Positions 1 through 7,805 of a stretch of DNA of 64,000 nt are shown piece by piece. The translations under genes were made by a program, and so were the position numbers. Source of the stretch: Streptomyces sp. NBC_01775 (GTDB lineage Bacteria > Actinomycetota > Actinomycetes > Streptomycetales > Streptomycetaceae); contig NZ_CP109104.1 in the NCBI RefSeq assembly GCF_035917675.1, positions 4,402,001 through 4,466,000 on the forward strand, given 5' to 3'. Within the stretch, counting starts at the first letter, position 1; every line of letters begins with the position of its first letter. A model generated the notes under the pieces. That model was not told the DNA's origin and searched no databases. It was given only the letters and a program-made list of their open reading frames with translations.

Positions 1-2
1 CC

Positions 3-563
3 CTGGGCGACTACACCTGCGAGGGCCGCCTCGGAAGCTGTGAGCTGAAGACGGCGGTGGGCAGCATCCGCGTCGCCGAGGCGGAGACGGCGCGGCTGAA
101 GACCGACCTCGGCGACATCAGCGTCGAGGAGGTCACCGGCACGGCCGAGGCATCCGAGGTCACCGGCGCCGGACGGATCCGCGTGGGCCGGTTCGCGGGC
201 CCCGCGACGGTCAAGAACCGCAACGGCGACATCGCCGTCGGCGAGGCGGGCGGCGACCTGCGGACCAACGCGTCCAACGGCCGTACGTCCGTGGACGTCG
301 CCCGCGCGGGGGTGGACGCCAAGGCCACGCACGGCGGCATCCGCATCGGCGAGGTCGCGCGCGGCTCGGCCGTCCTCAAGACCGGCGTCGGCGACATCGA
401 GGCCGGCATCCGCGAGGGCACGGCCGCCTGGCTCGATGTGCGCTCCCGGCTCGGGGGCGTGCACAACGCGCTCGGCGCGGCGGAGGGGCCGGGCGAGGCC
501 GAGGAGACCGTCGAGCTGCACGCCCGTACCGGCCTGGGCGACATCGTCGTCCGCCGCCCCTGA
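3..563 (+). CDS. DUF4097 family beta-helical protein, 5' end outside window
   Basis: About 186 residues of the C-terminal part are visible; the reading frame is open to the window edge, so the start is missing. The protein consists of repeated short strands of the pattern GDI/V-x-V with alternating Gly-Asp turns (GDISVEEV, NGDIAVGEA, GVGDIEAG, GLGDIVVRRP), typical of the right-handed beta-helix fold of DUF4097 proteins. It resembles the complete copy at 6911-7582, including the shared element G-x-x-HNAL. Function of the family is unknown; it is often found beside transporters or regulators. Here an ABC exporter of the daunorubicin-resistance type follows 103 bp downstream on the same strand, so the three genes may form one operon. 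Confidence 0.8.
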   Translation: MGDYTCEGRLGSCELKTAVGSIRVAEAETARLKTDLGDISVEEVTGTAEASEVTGAGRIRVGRFAGPATVKNRNGDIAVGEAGGDLRTNASNGRTSVDVARAGVDAKATHGGIRIGEVARGSAVLKTGVGDIEAGIREGTAAWLDVRSRLGGVHNALGAAEGPGEAEETVELHARTGLGDIVVRRP

Positions 564-666
564 TGCCCCCGTCCGCTCCCCGCACTCCGCGCACTCCCCG
601 CGACGCTCACGCACTCCGCTCCCCACTCCGCACTCCGGCACCCGCCACGGAAGGACCCGAAGCGTT

Positions 667-1719
667 ATGAACGTTCCGACACCCGCCGCCCCAGCCGGGG
701 CCGCCACCCGCAGCGGAGCCGCGACCTCCGCGACGGCGGCGATATCCGCCACCGGCCTGCGCAAGTCCTACGGCACCAAGGTCGTGCTCGACGGCATCGA
801 CCTGCACATCCCCGAGGGGTCCGTCTTCGCGCTGCTCGGCCCCAACGGCGCGGGCAAGACGACCACCGTGGAGATCCTCTCCACGCTCGTCACCGCCGAC
901 GGCGGGCAGGCGCGGGTGGCGGGCCACGACCTGGCCGAGGACGCGGACGGAGTACGCGCCTCGATCGGCGTCACCGGCCAGTTCGCCGCCGTGGACAACC
1001 TCCTCAACGCCGAGGAGAACCTGCTGCTCATGGCCGACCTGCACCACCTGGAGCGCCACGAGGGCCGGCGGCGGACAGCGGCGCTGCTGGAGCGGTTCGA
1101 TCTGAGCGAGGCGGCGCGCAAGCCGGTCTCCTCCTTCTCCGGCGGCATGCGGCGCAAGCTCGACCTGGCGATGACGCTGGTCGGCAACCCGCGCGTCATC
1201 TTCCTCGACGAGCCCACCACCGGCCTCGACCCGCGCAGCCGCCGCACCATGTGGGAGATCATCCGGGGCCTCGTGAACGACGAGGGCGTCACGATCTTCC
1301 TGACCACGCAGCACCTGGACGAGGCCGACCAGCTGGCCGACCGCATCGCCGTCCTCGACCACGGCACGCTGGTCGCGGAGGGCACGGCCGAGGAGCTGAA
1401 GCGCCGGATACCCGGCGGCCACATCCTGCTCCAGTTCGGCGACATCCACCGACTCGACGCCGCCGCCGAGCTGTTCGGCGCCGCCGCGCCCGACTCCGCG
1501 GCGCTCACGCTCCAGATCCCCAGCGACGGCAGCATTCCCACGCTGCGGGCCGTGCTCGACGTGCTGGCCGCGGGCGCGGTGGAGGCCGAGTCCCTCACCG
1601 TCCACACGCCCGACCTCGACGACGTCTTCCTGACCCTCACCGCCCGCTCCGGCTCGCCGGCCGGTGCGCAGACCCGGCCCGATTCCCCCTCCATGTCCCG
1701 CAAGGAGAGCGCCCGATGA
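667..1719 (+). CDS. ABC transporter ATP-binding protein, DrrA type
   Basis: 350 residues. It powers an ABC-2 exporter, presumably with the permease encoded next. Visible motifs are Walker A (GPNGAGKTT near residue 59), the ABC signature SFSGGMRRK, Walker B VIFLDEPTTGLDP and the switch histidine region TTQHLDEAD. The C-terminal extension of about 100 residues is usual in the daunorubicin-resistance subfamily (DrrA), which exports drugs or lipids. The ATG at 667 is chosen over the longer open frame because GGAAGGA lies about 11 bases upstream and the ABC domain starts soon after. The stop overlaps the next start as ATGA, indicating translational coupling. The substrate cannot be told from sequence. 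Confidence 0.93.
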   Translation: MNVPTPAAPAGAATRSGAATSATAAISATGLRKSYGTKVVLDGIDLHIPEGSVFALLGPNGAGKTTTVEILSTLVTADGGQARVAGHDLAEDADGVRASIGVTGQFAAVDNLLNAEENLLLMADLHHLERHEGRRRTAALLERFDLSEAARKPVSSFSGGMRRKLDLAMTLVGNPRVIFLDEPTTGLDPRSRRTMWEIIRGLVNDEGVTIFLTTQHLDEADQLADRIAVLDHGTLVAEGTAEELKRRIPGGHILLQFGDIHRLDAAAELFGAAAPDSAALTLQIPSDGSIPTLRAVLDVLAAGAVEAESLTVHTPDLDDVFLTLTARSGSPAGAQTRPDSPSMSRKESAR

Positions 1720-2507
1720 GCACGCAGGCCTACGCGATGCGCGACTCGCTGACGATGCTGCGCCGCAACCTCAAGCACGCGCGGCGCTACCCGTCCATGA
1801 CCGTCGCGGTCGTCGCGATGCCCGTCATGATGCTGCTGCTGTTCAACTCCGTCTTCGGCAACGCGCTGGGCGCCGGAATCGGCGGCACGCCCACCGGCGG
1901 CGGCGACTACATCGACTACGTCGCCCCCGGCATCATCCTGATGGCCGCGACCTCGGGCTCGCTGGCGACGGCGGTGGGCGTGTGCGTCGACATGACGGAG
2001 GGCATCGTCAACCGCTTCCGCACGATGGCGATCTCCCGCGCCTCGTTCCTCAGCGGCCATGTCATCGGTACGACGCTCCAGACCCTGGTGAGCATCGCGC
2101 TGGTCATCGGCGTCGCCCTGGCGATCGGCTTCCGGCCCAACGCCACCCCCGTCGAGTGGCTCGCCGCCGGCGGCCTCCTCGCCCTGCTCGCGCTGGCGCT
2201 CAGCTGGCTGGCGGCCGGCATGGGCCTGACGGCCAAGACCCCGGAGACCGCGAGCAACCTGCCGATGCCGCTCCAGTTCCTGCCCTTCCTCGGCAGTGCC
2301 ATCGTGCCGACGGAGTCGATGCCGACGGGCCTGCGCTGGTTCGCCGAGTACCAGCCCTTCACCCCCGTCATCGAGACCCTCCGCGGCCTGCTGCTGGGCA
2401 CCGGGATCGGCAACAACGGCTACGCGGCCCTCGCGTGGTGCGCCGGCCTGACCCTCGTCGGCTACCTCTGGGCCCGCACGGTGTTCACCCGGTCGGCGGC
2501 GCGCTGA
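1716..2507 (+). CDS. ABC-2 type transporter permease, DrrB type
   Basis: 263 residues, the membrane partner of the preceding ATPase. Six hydrophobic segments are visible, starting with a helix near residue 30 (MTVAVVAMPVMMLLLF). The sequence between TM5 and TM6 (FLGSAIVPTESMPTGLRWFAEYQPFTPVIETLRGLLLG) has the conserved ABC-2 permease pattern, with its proline and the E-loop FTPVIETLRGLL. The start is the ATG overlapping the stop of the ATPase gene, with AAGGAGAG 6 bases upstream. Together the two genes encode a likely drug or metabolite efflux pump. Confidence 0.93.
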   Translation: MSTQAYAMRDSLTMLRRNLKHARRYPSMTVAVVAMPVMMLLLFNSVFGNALGAGIGGTPTGGGDYIDYVAPGIILMAATSGSLATAVGVCVDMTEGIVNRFRTMAISRASFLSGHVIGTTLQTLVSIALVIGVALAIGFRPNATPVEWLAAGGLLALLALALSWLAAGMGLTAKTPETASNLPMPLQFLPFLGSAIVPTESMPTGLRWFAEYQPFTPVIETLRGLLLGTGIGNNGYAALAWCAGLTLVGYLWARTVFTRSAAR

Positions 2508-2514
2508 GGGAGGC

Positions 2515-2543
2515 AAAAAAATGACCCCCACGCAGGTGGGGGT
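2515..2543 (-). terminator. Rho-independent terminator for the minus-strand lipoprotein gene
   Basis: Perfect 8 bp stem ACCCCCAC/GTGGGGGT (2524-2531 with 2536-2543) around the loop GCAG. On the minus strand it is followed by a run of seven T (A7 on plus, 2515-2521). It lies downstream of the lipoprotein gene ending at 2708 and just after the convergent permease gene. Confidence 0.75.
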
Positions 2544-2584
2544 GGTCCCGAGGGGGACGGGTCCCCGCGGGCGAAGCGGGGCGG

Positions 2585-2615
2585 GGGAGGTCCGGAAGGG
2601 GGTGCCGGACCTCCC
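2585..2615. repeat. 11 bp perfect hairpin between convergent genes
   Basis: GGGAGGTCCGG (2585-2595) pairs exactly with CCGGACCTCCC (2605-2615) across a 9-base loop. There is no U-run, so it may be a bidirectional terminator or simply a stable hairpin between two convergent genes. Confidence 0.6.
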
Positions 2616-2620
2616 TCATG

Positions 2621-2692
<72 letters not shown>

Positions 2693-2707
2693 TCGTCGCC
2701 ACCCCTG

Positions 2708-3505
2708 CTACTGGGCGGCGACCCGCTCGGCGACGCCCTTCTTGACCGTCACGGAAACCTTCAGGTTGCCCTTCTTCGCGGTCGCCTCCAGGTCCTCGAC
2801 GGTGCAGTTGTCCGCGTCCGTGTTCTCGGCGTCACCGCAGATCTGGCCGCCCACCATCTCCGTGTCCTCGGCGACGAAGAAGGCACGGTTGCCGACCATC
2901 AGCTTGCCCGGCGCCAGGTAGGTCAGGGTGCCGGAGAACGTACCGTCCGCAGTGCTCCCGCCACCGCTGTTCCCCCCGGTCGACCCCCCGGAGTTGCCCG
3001 CGCCGCCGTTCGTCCCGGTCGGCCCCCCGGAGTTGCCCGCACCGCCGTTCTCCCCGGTCGAGCCGCCCGAGTTCCCGCCGCCGCTCTCCGGCCCGCCGAT
3101 GACCTCGAGCGCTACGCCCTTCTTCATCGTCACCTGGGCGTCGACCCCGCCGTCCTTGGCCGCCGTCTCCAGCTGCTCGGCGGTGCAGTCCTCCACCCCC
3201 GTCGTCTCGGGGTCACTGCATATGTCGGCGCCCTGGATCTTGGTGTCCTCGGCGACGAAGAAGGCACGGTTGCCGACCATCAGCTTGCCCGGCGCCAGGT
3301 AGGTCACCTTGCCGCTGAGCACCCGCTTCTTGCCACTGGCCGTCTTGCCGTCGAGGGAACGGGAGTCGGAAGCCGCCTTGGAGTCGCCCTTGTCGGAACC
3401 ACCGGCGGCATCGTCGCCGGAGTTGCACGCGGTGAGGAAGAGGCCGGCAGCGGCCAGGAACCCGGCGGCGGCAACGGTGCGGGTGGCGGTGCGGTTGCGG
3501 AACAT
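2708..3505 (-). CDS. Lipoprotein with two repeated domains (uncharacterised)
   Basis: 265 residues. The N-terminus is a lipoprotein signal with lipobox LTAC (Cys27), so the protein is probably anchored outside the membrane. Two copies of a roughly 70-residue domain follow, each with the core YLAPGKLMVGNRAFFVAEDT, two cysteines that could form a disulfide, and an ending of the type VTMKKGVA. They are joined by a Gly/Ser/Asn-rich linker with repeats of GGSTGENGG type. A single-domain paralogue is encoded at 9314-9787. The start chosen is the ATG at 3505 with GAAGGGG about 8 bases upstream; an upstream in-frame start would only add basic residues. Function unknown. Confidence 0.85.
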   Translation of the reverse strand: MFRNRTATRTVAAAGFLAAAGLFLTACNSGDDAAGGSDKGDSKAASDSRSLDGKTASGKKRVLSGKVTYLAPGKLMVGNRAFFVAEDTKIQGADICSDPETTGVEDCTAEQLETAAKDGGVDAQVTMKKGVALEVIGGPESGGGNSGGSTGENGGAGNSGGPTGTNGGAGNSGGSTGGNSGGGSTADGTFSGTLTYLAPGKLMVGNRAFFVAEDTEMVGGQICGDAENTDADNCTVEDLEATAKKGNLKVSVTVKKGVAERVAAQ

Positions 3506-3576
3506 GTCGGGGCCCCTTCGGCGTCGTTCTCTCGTCGGCTTCAACACGTCTGATGCCGTGCCCAGGAGGGAAGTTC

Positions 3577-3645
3577 ATGGGCCCCTGCCCCTGTTGCACG
3601 CCCAAGGTGAACCACGGGTATCTGTTACAGAGCCCCGTTCGGTGA
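3577..3645 (+). CDS. Possible 22-residue Cys-rich small ORF
   Basis: ATG preceded by a very strong AGGAGGGA with 7-base spacing. It encodes MGPCPCCTPKVNHGYLLQSPVR and ends at TGA. It contains three Cys residues in the first seven positions and a rare TTA codon. It lies in the gap between two minus-strand genes, antisense to the lipoprotein leader region. It could be a leader peptide or a chance frame; nothing is recognised. Confidence 0.25.
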   Translation: MGPCPCCTPKVNHGYLLQSPVR

Positions 3646-3668
3646 CGGCGGAGGGCGGCGCCGGCGGG

Positions 3669-5366
3669 TCAAGCGGGCTCGGAGCTTTGGGCAAGCAACA
3701 GTGCCGAGTCCGAATGCACGGTGATGCGCACCGGCGTGAAGGTGGTGGCGTCCACCCGCGGCTCTCCCGTGCCGGGGTTGCGGGCGAAGCGCGGATGGGC
3801 GCCTCCGCTGACCTGCCAGCGAATGCGGTGACCGACGGCGAAACGGTGCGCTGTGGTGCTCATGGGCACGGTGACCTGCGACGGCGTCCGCTCGGCCGCG
3901 CTCGCCCGGCCCACCCCGTCACAGACGTTGACGGAGCGGCCCTGTGGGTCCACGTCGCACAGGCGGGTGAAGACGTCGGCGTGGCCGGTGTCCGTGGAGA
4001 CGCTCAGCCAGGCGGAGACCGGGCCGAGGATGTCCACGGGTTCGGTCAGCGGCGGGCCGGTGAACGTCAGGACGTCGTCCCTGGCCTCCAGGGCGGTGTT
4101 GTCGCGAGGACCGGCAGCGGGGGAGAGCAGAGGGCCGCCGACGGACGGGGTGGGGTCGGCCGGGTCGTAGTGGAAAGACGTCAGCGGCGAGGAGTCCGTG
4201 GGGGCCTCCTGGGTGAGGTGCCCGTCCTTGGTGGGGTACCACGCGGTGGCGGCCGGGGCCGTCGGCCAGTCGTCGAGGTCCCGCCAGGTGTCTTCCCCGC
4301 CGATGTGCACGCGCACCTCGGTGGGACGCAGGCCGGAGGGGTCGTCGCACAGGTGCGCGCGCAGCCAGGCGAGGCTCTCGGCGAACACCTCGGTCCACCC
4401 CTGCTGCACGGCGGAGGTGTGGGTCCAGGGGCCGACGAGCAGCGCCGTCTCGCACCCGGCCTGCCGCAGCCGGTCGTACTGCTCGAAGGTCTGGTCGACC
4501 AGCGCGTCGTGCCACCCGGTGATCAAACTGGTCGGCACGCGCAGCTTCTCCGCCGCCTCCGCCACCGACGCGCCCTGCCAGTACGGGTCCTGGGCATCCG
4601 GGTGCGTCATCACATCGTCCAGCCAGGGCACTTCGCGGCCGAGCGCGGACTCTTGCGCCCCGCGCAGCGGCTGCGCGACGACGACCTCACTCATGCGGCG
4701 CTTGAGGCGCAGCATCGCCTTCAGGAACCTGGCCATCCCCTGATGCTGATACGTCATGCCCGCGCCGACAGCGAGCGCGTTGTCCAGGCGGAGCACGCCG
4801 TCCGAGTGGAACAGGGCGTAGGGATCGTGCAGCCCTACCTGCACCACCATCGCCTTCAGCTCCGGCGGCGGGTCCAGGGCGAGGGCCCACTGCACATATC
4901 CCAGGTAGCTGGGGCCGACCGTCCCCAGCGTTCCGTTGAACCAGGGCTGCTCGCGCAGCCAGGACACCGTCGCCTGGCCGTCGGCGGGCTCGTTGCGCCA
5001 CAGGTCGAACTCACCGCCTGAACCGCCGGTGCCGCGGCAGCTCTGCAAAATCACGTGAAAGCCCTGTTCGGCGAAGAGCACGCCGTACATCGGGGACCAC
5101 GGCAGACCCCTGCCGTAGGGCGAGCGCACCAAGAGCGTGGGGAAGTCGCCCTGTGCGCGCGGGAAGTAGTGGTCGGTGATCAACGAGCTGCCGTCCGCGC
5201 CCGGAACCACCAGCCCCGGCTCCCACCCGGCATCGTGCCGTTTGGCCGGGAGGCTGCGCCATGTCGCCCTCATCATCCGTGCGGCCAGCGGCGGCTTCCC
5301 GGACGGCGGCACCCAGGCCGGAGTCGGCGTCGGAGTCGGCGTCGGACCCTGCGTGCGTGATGGCAT
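3669..5366 (-). CDS. CocE/NonD family hydrolase (X-Pro dipeptidyl-peptidase S15 fold)
   Basis: 565 residues. The N-terminal alpha/beta-hydrolase domain has the nucleophile elbow GPSYLGY, an acid in TGWHDALVDQ and the catalytic His in GPWTH. The C-terminal part (about 350-565) is the beta jelly-roll of the cocaine esterase/X-prolyl peptidase family. Such enzymes cleave esters or amides of bulky acyl groups; the substrate here is unknown. The start is the ATG at 5366 with GGAGAGAGG just upstream. The N-terminus carries a Pro-Thr repeat (PTPTPTPTP) from a 12 bp tandem repeat. A TetR-type regulator is divergently encoded with a small inverted repeat between them, suggesting repression by that regulator. 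Confidence 0.88.
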   Translation of the reverse strand: MPSRTQGPTPTPTPTPAWVPPSGKPPLAARMMRATWRSLPAKRHDAGWEPGLVVPGADGSSLITDHYFPRAQGDFPTLLVRSPYGRGLPWSPMYGVLFAEQGFHVILQSCRGTGGSGGEFDLWRNEPADGQATVSWLREQPWFNGTLGTVGPSYLGYVQWALALDPPPELKAMVVQVGLHDPYALFHSDGVLRLDNALAVGAGMTYQHQGMARFLKAMLRLKRRMSEVVVAQPLRGAQESALGREVPWLDDVMTHPDAQDPYWQGASVAEAAEKLRVPTSLITGWHDALVDQTFEQYDRLRQAGCETALLVGPWTHTSAVQQGWTEVFAESLAWLRAHLCDDPSGLRPTEVRVHIGGEDTWRDLDDWPTAPAATAWYPTKDGHLTQEAPTDSSPLTSFHYDPADPTPSVGGPLLSPAAGPRDNTALEARDDVLTFTGPPLTEPVDILGPVSAWLSVSTDTGHADVFTRLCDVDPQGRSVNVCDGVGRASAAERTPSQVTVPMSTTAHRFAVGHRIRWQVSGGAHPRFARNPGTGEPRVDATTFTPVRITVHSDSALLLAQSSEPA

Positions 5367-5385
5367 CGTTTCCCTCTCTCCTTTA

Positions 5386-5398
5386 CGTACGTTGTACG
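5386..5398. promoter_or_regulatory. Inverted repeat CGTACgttGTACG, probable TetR operator
   Basis: 5-3-5 inverted repeat in the 93 bp gap between the CocE-type hydrolase (minus) and the TetR gene (plus), about 20 bp upstream of the hydrolase start. Position and symmetry fit an operator of the divergent regulator; this is inference. Confidence 0.4.
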
Positions 5399-5459
5399 AG
5401 AATAGAGGATGCTTGGATGACGCCGACAGGGGCTGCCGTGTGAAGGGCTCCCGTTCGAG

Positions 5460-6215
5460 ATGAGGGTGAGGAGTACGAGGACCGTGACACGTGACGGAGA
5501 GTCCGGGGCCGCGGGCGTCGGCGTCGACCCTCAACAGCTATGGCTGGGTCGCCCCCAGCCCCGCAGAGGCCGTAGACCCGCCTACAGCCGTGAGGCGATC
5601 ACCGCGGCAGCCGTCGCCCTGGCGGACGCGGAAGGGCTCGAAGCGGTCACCATGCGGCGGGTCGCCGCCCAGGTCGGGGCCGGCGTCATGTCGCTCTACA
5701 GCTACGCCCCCGACAAGGAGACGCTGCTGGAGCTGATGGTCGACCACGTCAGCGGCGAACTGCCTGCCTCGTCCACGCCCACCGGCGACTGGCGCGCCGA
5801 CCTGAAGGCCATCGGCCACCTCCAGCGCTCCCTCATGCTGCGACACCCCTGGCTGCCCGCCGCGTTGTCCACCCGCCGCACCCCCGGCCCCAACACCCTG
5901 GCCTTCCTGGAACACGCGCTCGCCGTCCTGCGGCCCACCGGGCTGGACGGTGCGACGAAGATGGAGATCTTCGCCCAGCTCACCGCGTTCGTGGCCGGGC
6001 ACGCCGCGCACGAGATCGCCCAGTCAGCGGCCTCGCGCTCCGCCGACCGGACCGCGGCCGAAGCCCGCTACCTCGCCGCTGTCGCAGCGGACGGCCACCA
6101 CCCGGAACTCGCCGAGGCGCTCTCCACCCCCGGCCGCCCCCTCACCCCCGAACCCCCCGAAGCCCCCTTCACCCGCTTCCTCAACCGCCTGATCGACGGC
6201 CTCGACACGGACTGA
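5460..6215 (+). CDS. TetR/AcrR family transcriptional regulator
   Basis: 251 residues from the ATG. The HTH lies near residues 45-95 (AITAAAVALADAEGLEAVTM, then RRVAAQVGAGVMSLYSY), followed by an all-helical ligand domain of the tetracycline-repressor C-terminal type. A GTG at 5484, in frame, has GGAG/GAGG sequences at better spacing and is an alternative start. It is divergent from the CocE-type hydrolase, the likely target. Confidence 0.88.
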   Translation: MRVRSTRTVTRDGESGAAGVGVDPQQLWLGRPQPRRGRRPAYSREAITAAAVALADAEGLEAVTMRRVAAQVGAGVMSLYSYAPDKETLLELMVDHVSGELPASSTPTGDWRADLKAIGHLQRSLMLRHPWLPAALSTRRTPGPNTLAFLEHALAVLRPTGLDGATKMEIFAQLTAFVAGHAAHEIAQSAASRSADRTAAEARYLAAVAADGHHPELAEALSTPGRPLTPEPPEAPFTRFLNRLIDGLDTD

Positions 6216-6526
6216 GCCCGCGCTCGGGGGGGGCGTGCGCCATGTCCGTCTCCCGGGCCCGCGAGGTCGCCCTGCACACGAACGAGGCGGCGTACTCCGA
6301 CGCGGTGTCGGGGTACGCCGCCCTGGGGCGCCGGGAGCTGCGAGGGCCCGCGCGCTCATGGCGGCTGCTTCGGGCCGCGGTTGCTCTTCGACGTCGACCT
6401 GCCACCGTGTGGTCCGGGTGGACCTGGTCCTCCCTGGCCGGCGGGCGTCGGCCAGGGTGAGCGAGCCGGCTTGGCCCGTGCGGGTCCACGCCGCTCGACC
6501 CTGTCTACCGAGCCGGCTCGTCGGCG
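6216..6526. other. Gap without a convincing gene
   Basis: 311 bp between the TetR gene and the serine-hydrolase remnant. Short open frames exist on both strands but have no ribosome binding site, codon bias or recognisable motif. Confidence 0.5.
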
Positions 6527-6838
6527 TCAGCCGACTGACTCGGCCTGCCCGCCGCCGAACACCTCTTTGACGAGCCTCGGCGTCGCCTTCTGGAACGCCT
6601 CTGCCAGGGACAGTGCGGCGTCGTCCACATAGTTCAGCGCGGCGGTCAGGGTCTTGCTGCCGTCGGGAGTGCTGTACATCAGCGCCCCGTGGCCCGCCAT
6701 GCCGCCGTTGTGGGTGATGACGGTGCCGCCGTTTTCGCCCGCGTCCCGCACGAACACCCCGGTGAAACCGGACTCGGCCATCTCCTCGACGGCCTTCTGC
6801 AGCTCCGGGCGGTCCTGGCCGGTGAGAGTGATGGACAT
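6527..6838 (-). pseudogene. Internally deleted serine hydrolase (beta-lactamase/DD-carboxypeptidase family)
   Basis: 103 residues from a well-formed start (AAGGAG 8 bases before the ATG at 6838). The first part (DRPELQKAVEEMAESGF) matches the N-terminus of class C beta-lactamase-like enzymes. It then passes directly into what is normally the C-terminal end of that family (GGTVITHNGGMAGHGALMY, then SADG-like TPDGSKTLTAALNY). The SxxK nucleophile and YxN motifs are missing; only the HNGG motif equivalent to KTG remains. The family is usually about 380 residues, so an in-frame deletion of roughly 270 residues is inferred. It may still be translated, but cannot be a catalyst. Confidence 0.65.
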
Positions 6839-6910
6839 GGTGGTGTGCTCCTTGAGAACTGTTGAGAAATTCCACCGAAAGGACAGGGGCACCGCGTCTG
6901 AGGGGTTCCT

Positions 6911-7582
6911 TTACAGGCTGCGGGCGGTGATGTCGCCGTGGGCGGTGGTCGCGTGGATGGTCAGGCCGGCATCGGCGCCGTCGGTGTTCTTGAGCGCGTT
7001 GTGGATGCGGCCGTAGGTGGTGTCCGCGTCCAGGGCGGCGGAGGCTCCGCGGGCGGCGCCGACCGAGATGTCGCCGGACTCGGTGCGCAGCGTGACCGTG
7101 CCGCACACGGCCTCGGTGATGCGGAGGTCGCCCTTTTGGGTGCTGATCTGCGCGGGACCGCCGCTCAGGCGGCCGACCGAGACGTCGCCGGACTGGAGGG
7201 CCAGGCGGGCACTTTCGGCCTCGTCGAGCTTGACCGCGCCCTGCGCGCCCTCGAAGGAGACGTCGCCGAACCGTCCGACGCCCCGGAACTCGGCGAGGGC
7301 TGCCTTCGCCTCGATGTGGGAGCCGGCGGGCAGCTGGACGGTCACCTCGATGGATCCGGAAGGGCCGAGGATCTGGTTCTTCGCCTCCGGGGCCTTGATC
7401 CGCAGGACGCCGTCGCCGTATGCGACCTCGGTCTGCTCCGCCGCCTTCACGTCGCGGCTCTTGGAGGCGTTCGCGGGGCGGACCTCGACTGCGGTGTCGG
7501 CCCGGTCGGCGGCGATGAACTGGATGCGGCCGGCGGGGATGTCGAGGACGGCGGTCACCGGGGCGGGGGTGTCGAACTGCAT
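6911..7582 (-). CDS. DUF4097 family beta-helical protein
   Basis: 223 residues. The central and C-terminal parts show the strand-turn repeats SGDVSVGRL, KGDLRITEAV, SGDISVGAA and HGDITARSL of the DUF4097/adhesin-like fold. There is no signal peptide, so it is probably cytoplasmic. The start is the ATG at 7582 with GGAGAG 5 bases upstream. It is divergent from an HTH/MarR-like regulator, and the 220 bp between them holds several CGTTGCA boxes, which suggests regulation by that protein. The family's function is unknown. The homologue at the left window edge precedes an ABC exporter; here no transporter is adjacent. Confidence 0.85.
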   Translation of the reverse strand: MQFDTPAPVTAVLDIPAGRIQFIAADRADTAVEVRPANASKSRDVKAAEQTEVAYGDGVLRIKAPEAKNQILGPSGSIEVTVQLPAGSHIEAKAALAEFRGVGRFGDVSFEGAQGAVKLDEAESARLALQSGDVSVGRLSGGPAQISTQKGDLRITEAVCGTVTLRTESGDISVGAARGASAALDADTTYGRIHNALKNTDGADAGLTIHATTAHGDITARSL

Positions 7583-7625
7583 CGTGCTCTCCTTCGACTC
7601 GTTGTTTCTGACGATGGAAAAGCTA

Positions 7626-7751
7626 CGTTGCATTTCTGGATACGGCAATCGATCCGTTGCAGATGATTGCCATCATCGCAGGTAGAAGTAGCAAATTCGT
7701 TGCAATGGTTTTGAAATCTAACGCAACAACCCTCACGCTGATCGTTGCAAT
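7626..7751. promoter_or_regulatory. Cluster of CGTTGCAAT-type boxes in a divergent promoter
   Basis: Copies: CGTTGCAT (7626-7633), CGTTGCA (7655-7661), CGTTGCAATG (7698-7707), CGCAAC (reverse of GTTGCG, 7722-7727) and CGTTGCAATG (7743-7752). The two identical 10-mers are 45 bp apart. They lie between the DUF4097 gene and the HTH regulator and are probable binding sites for the regulator. Confidence 0.5.
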
Positions 7752-7805
7752 GAATCGAGGGTGAACGCTATCCTGGAGACGCCACAGACCATGAAGGAGG
7801 CCGCG

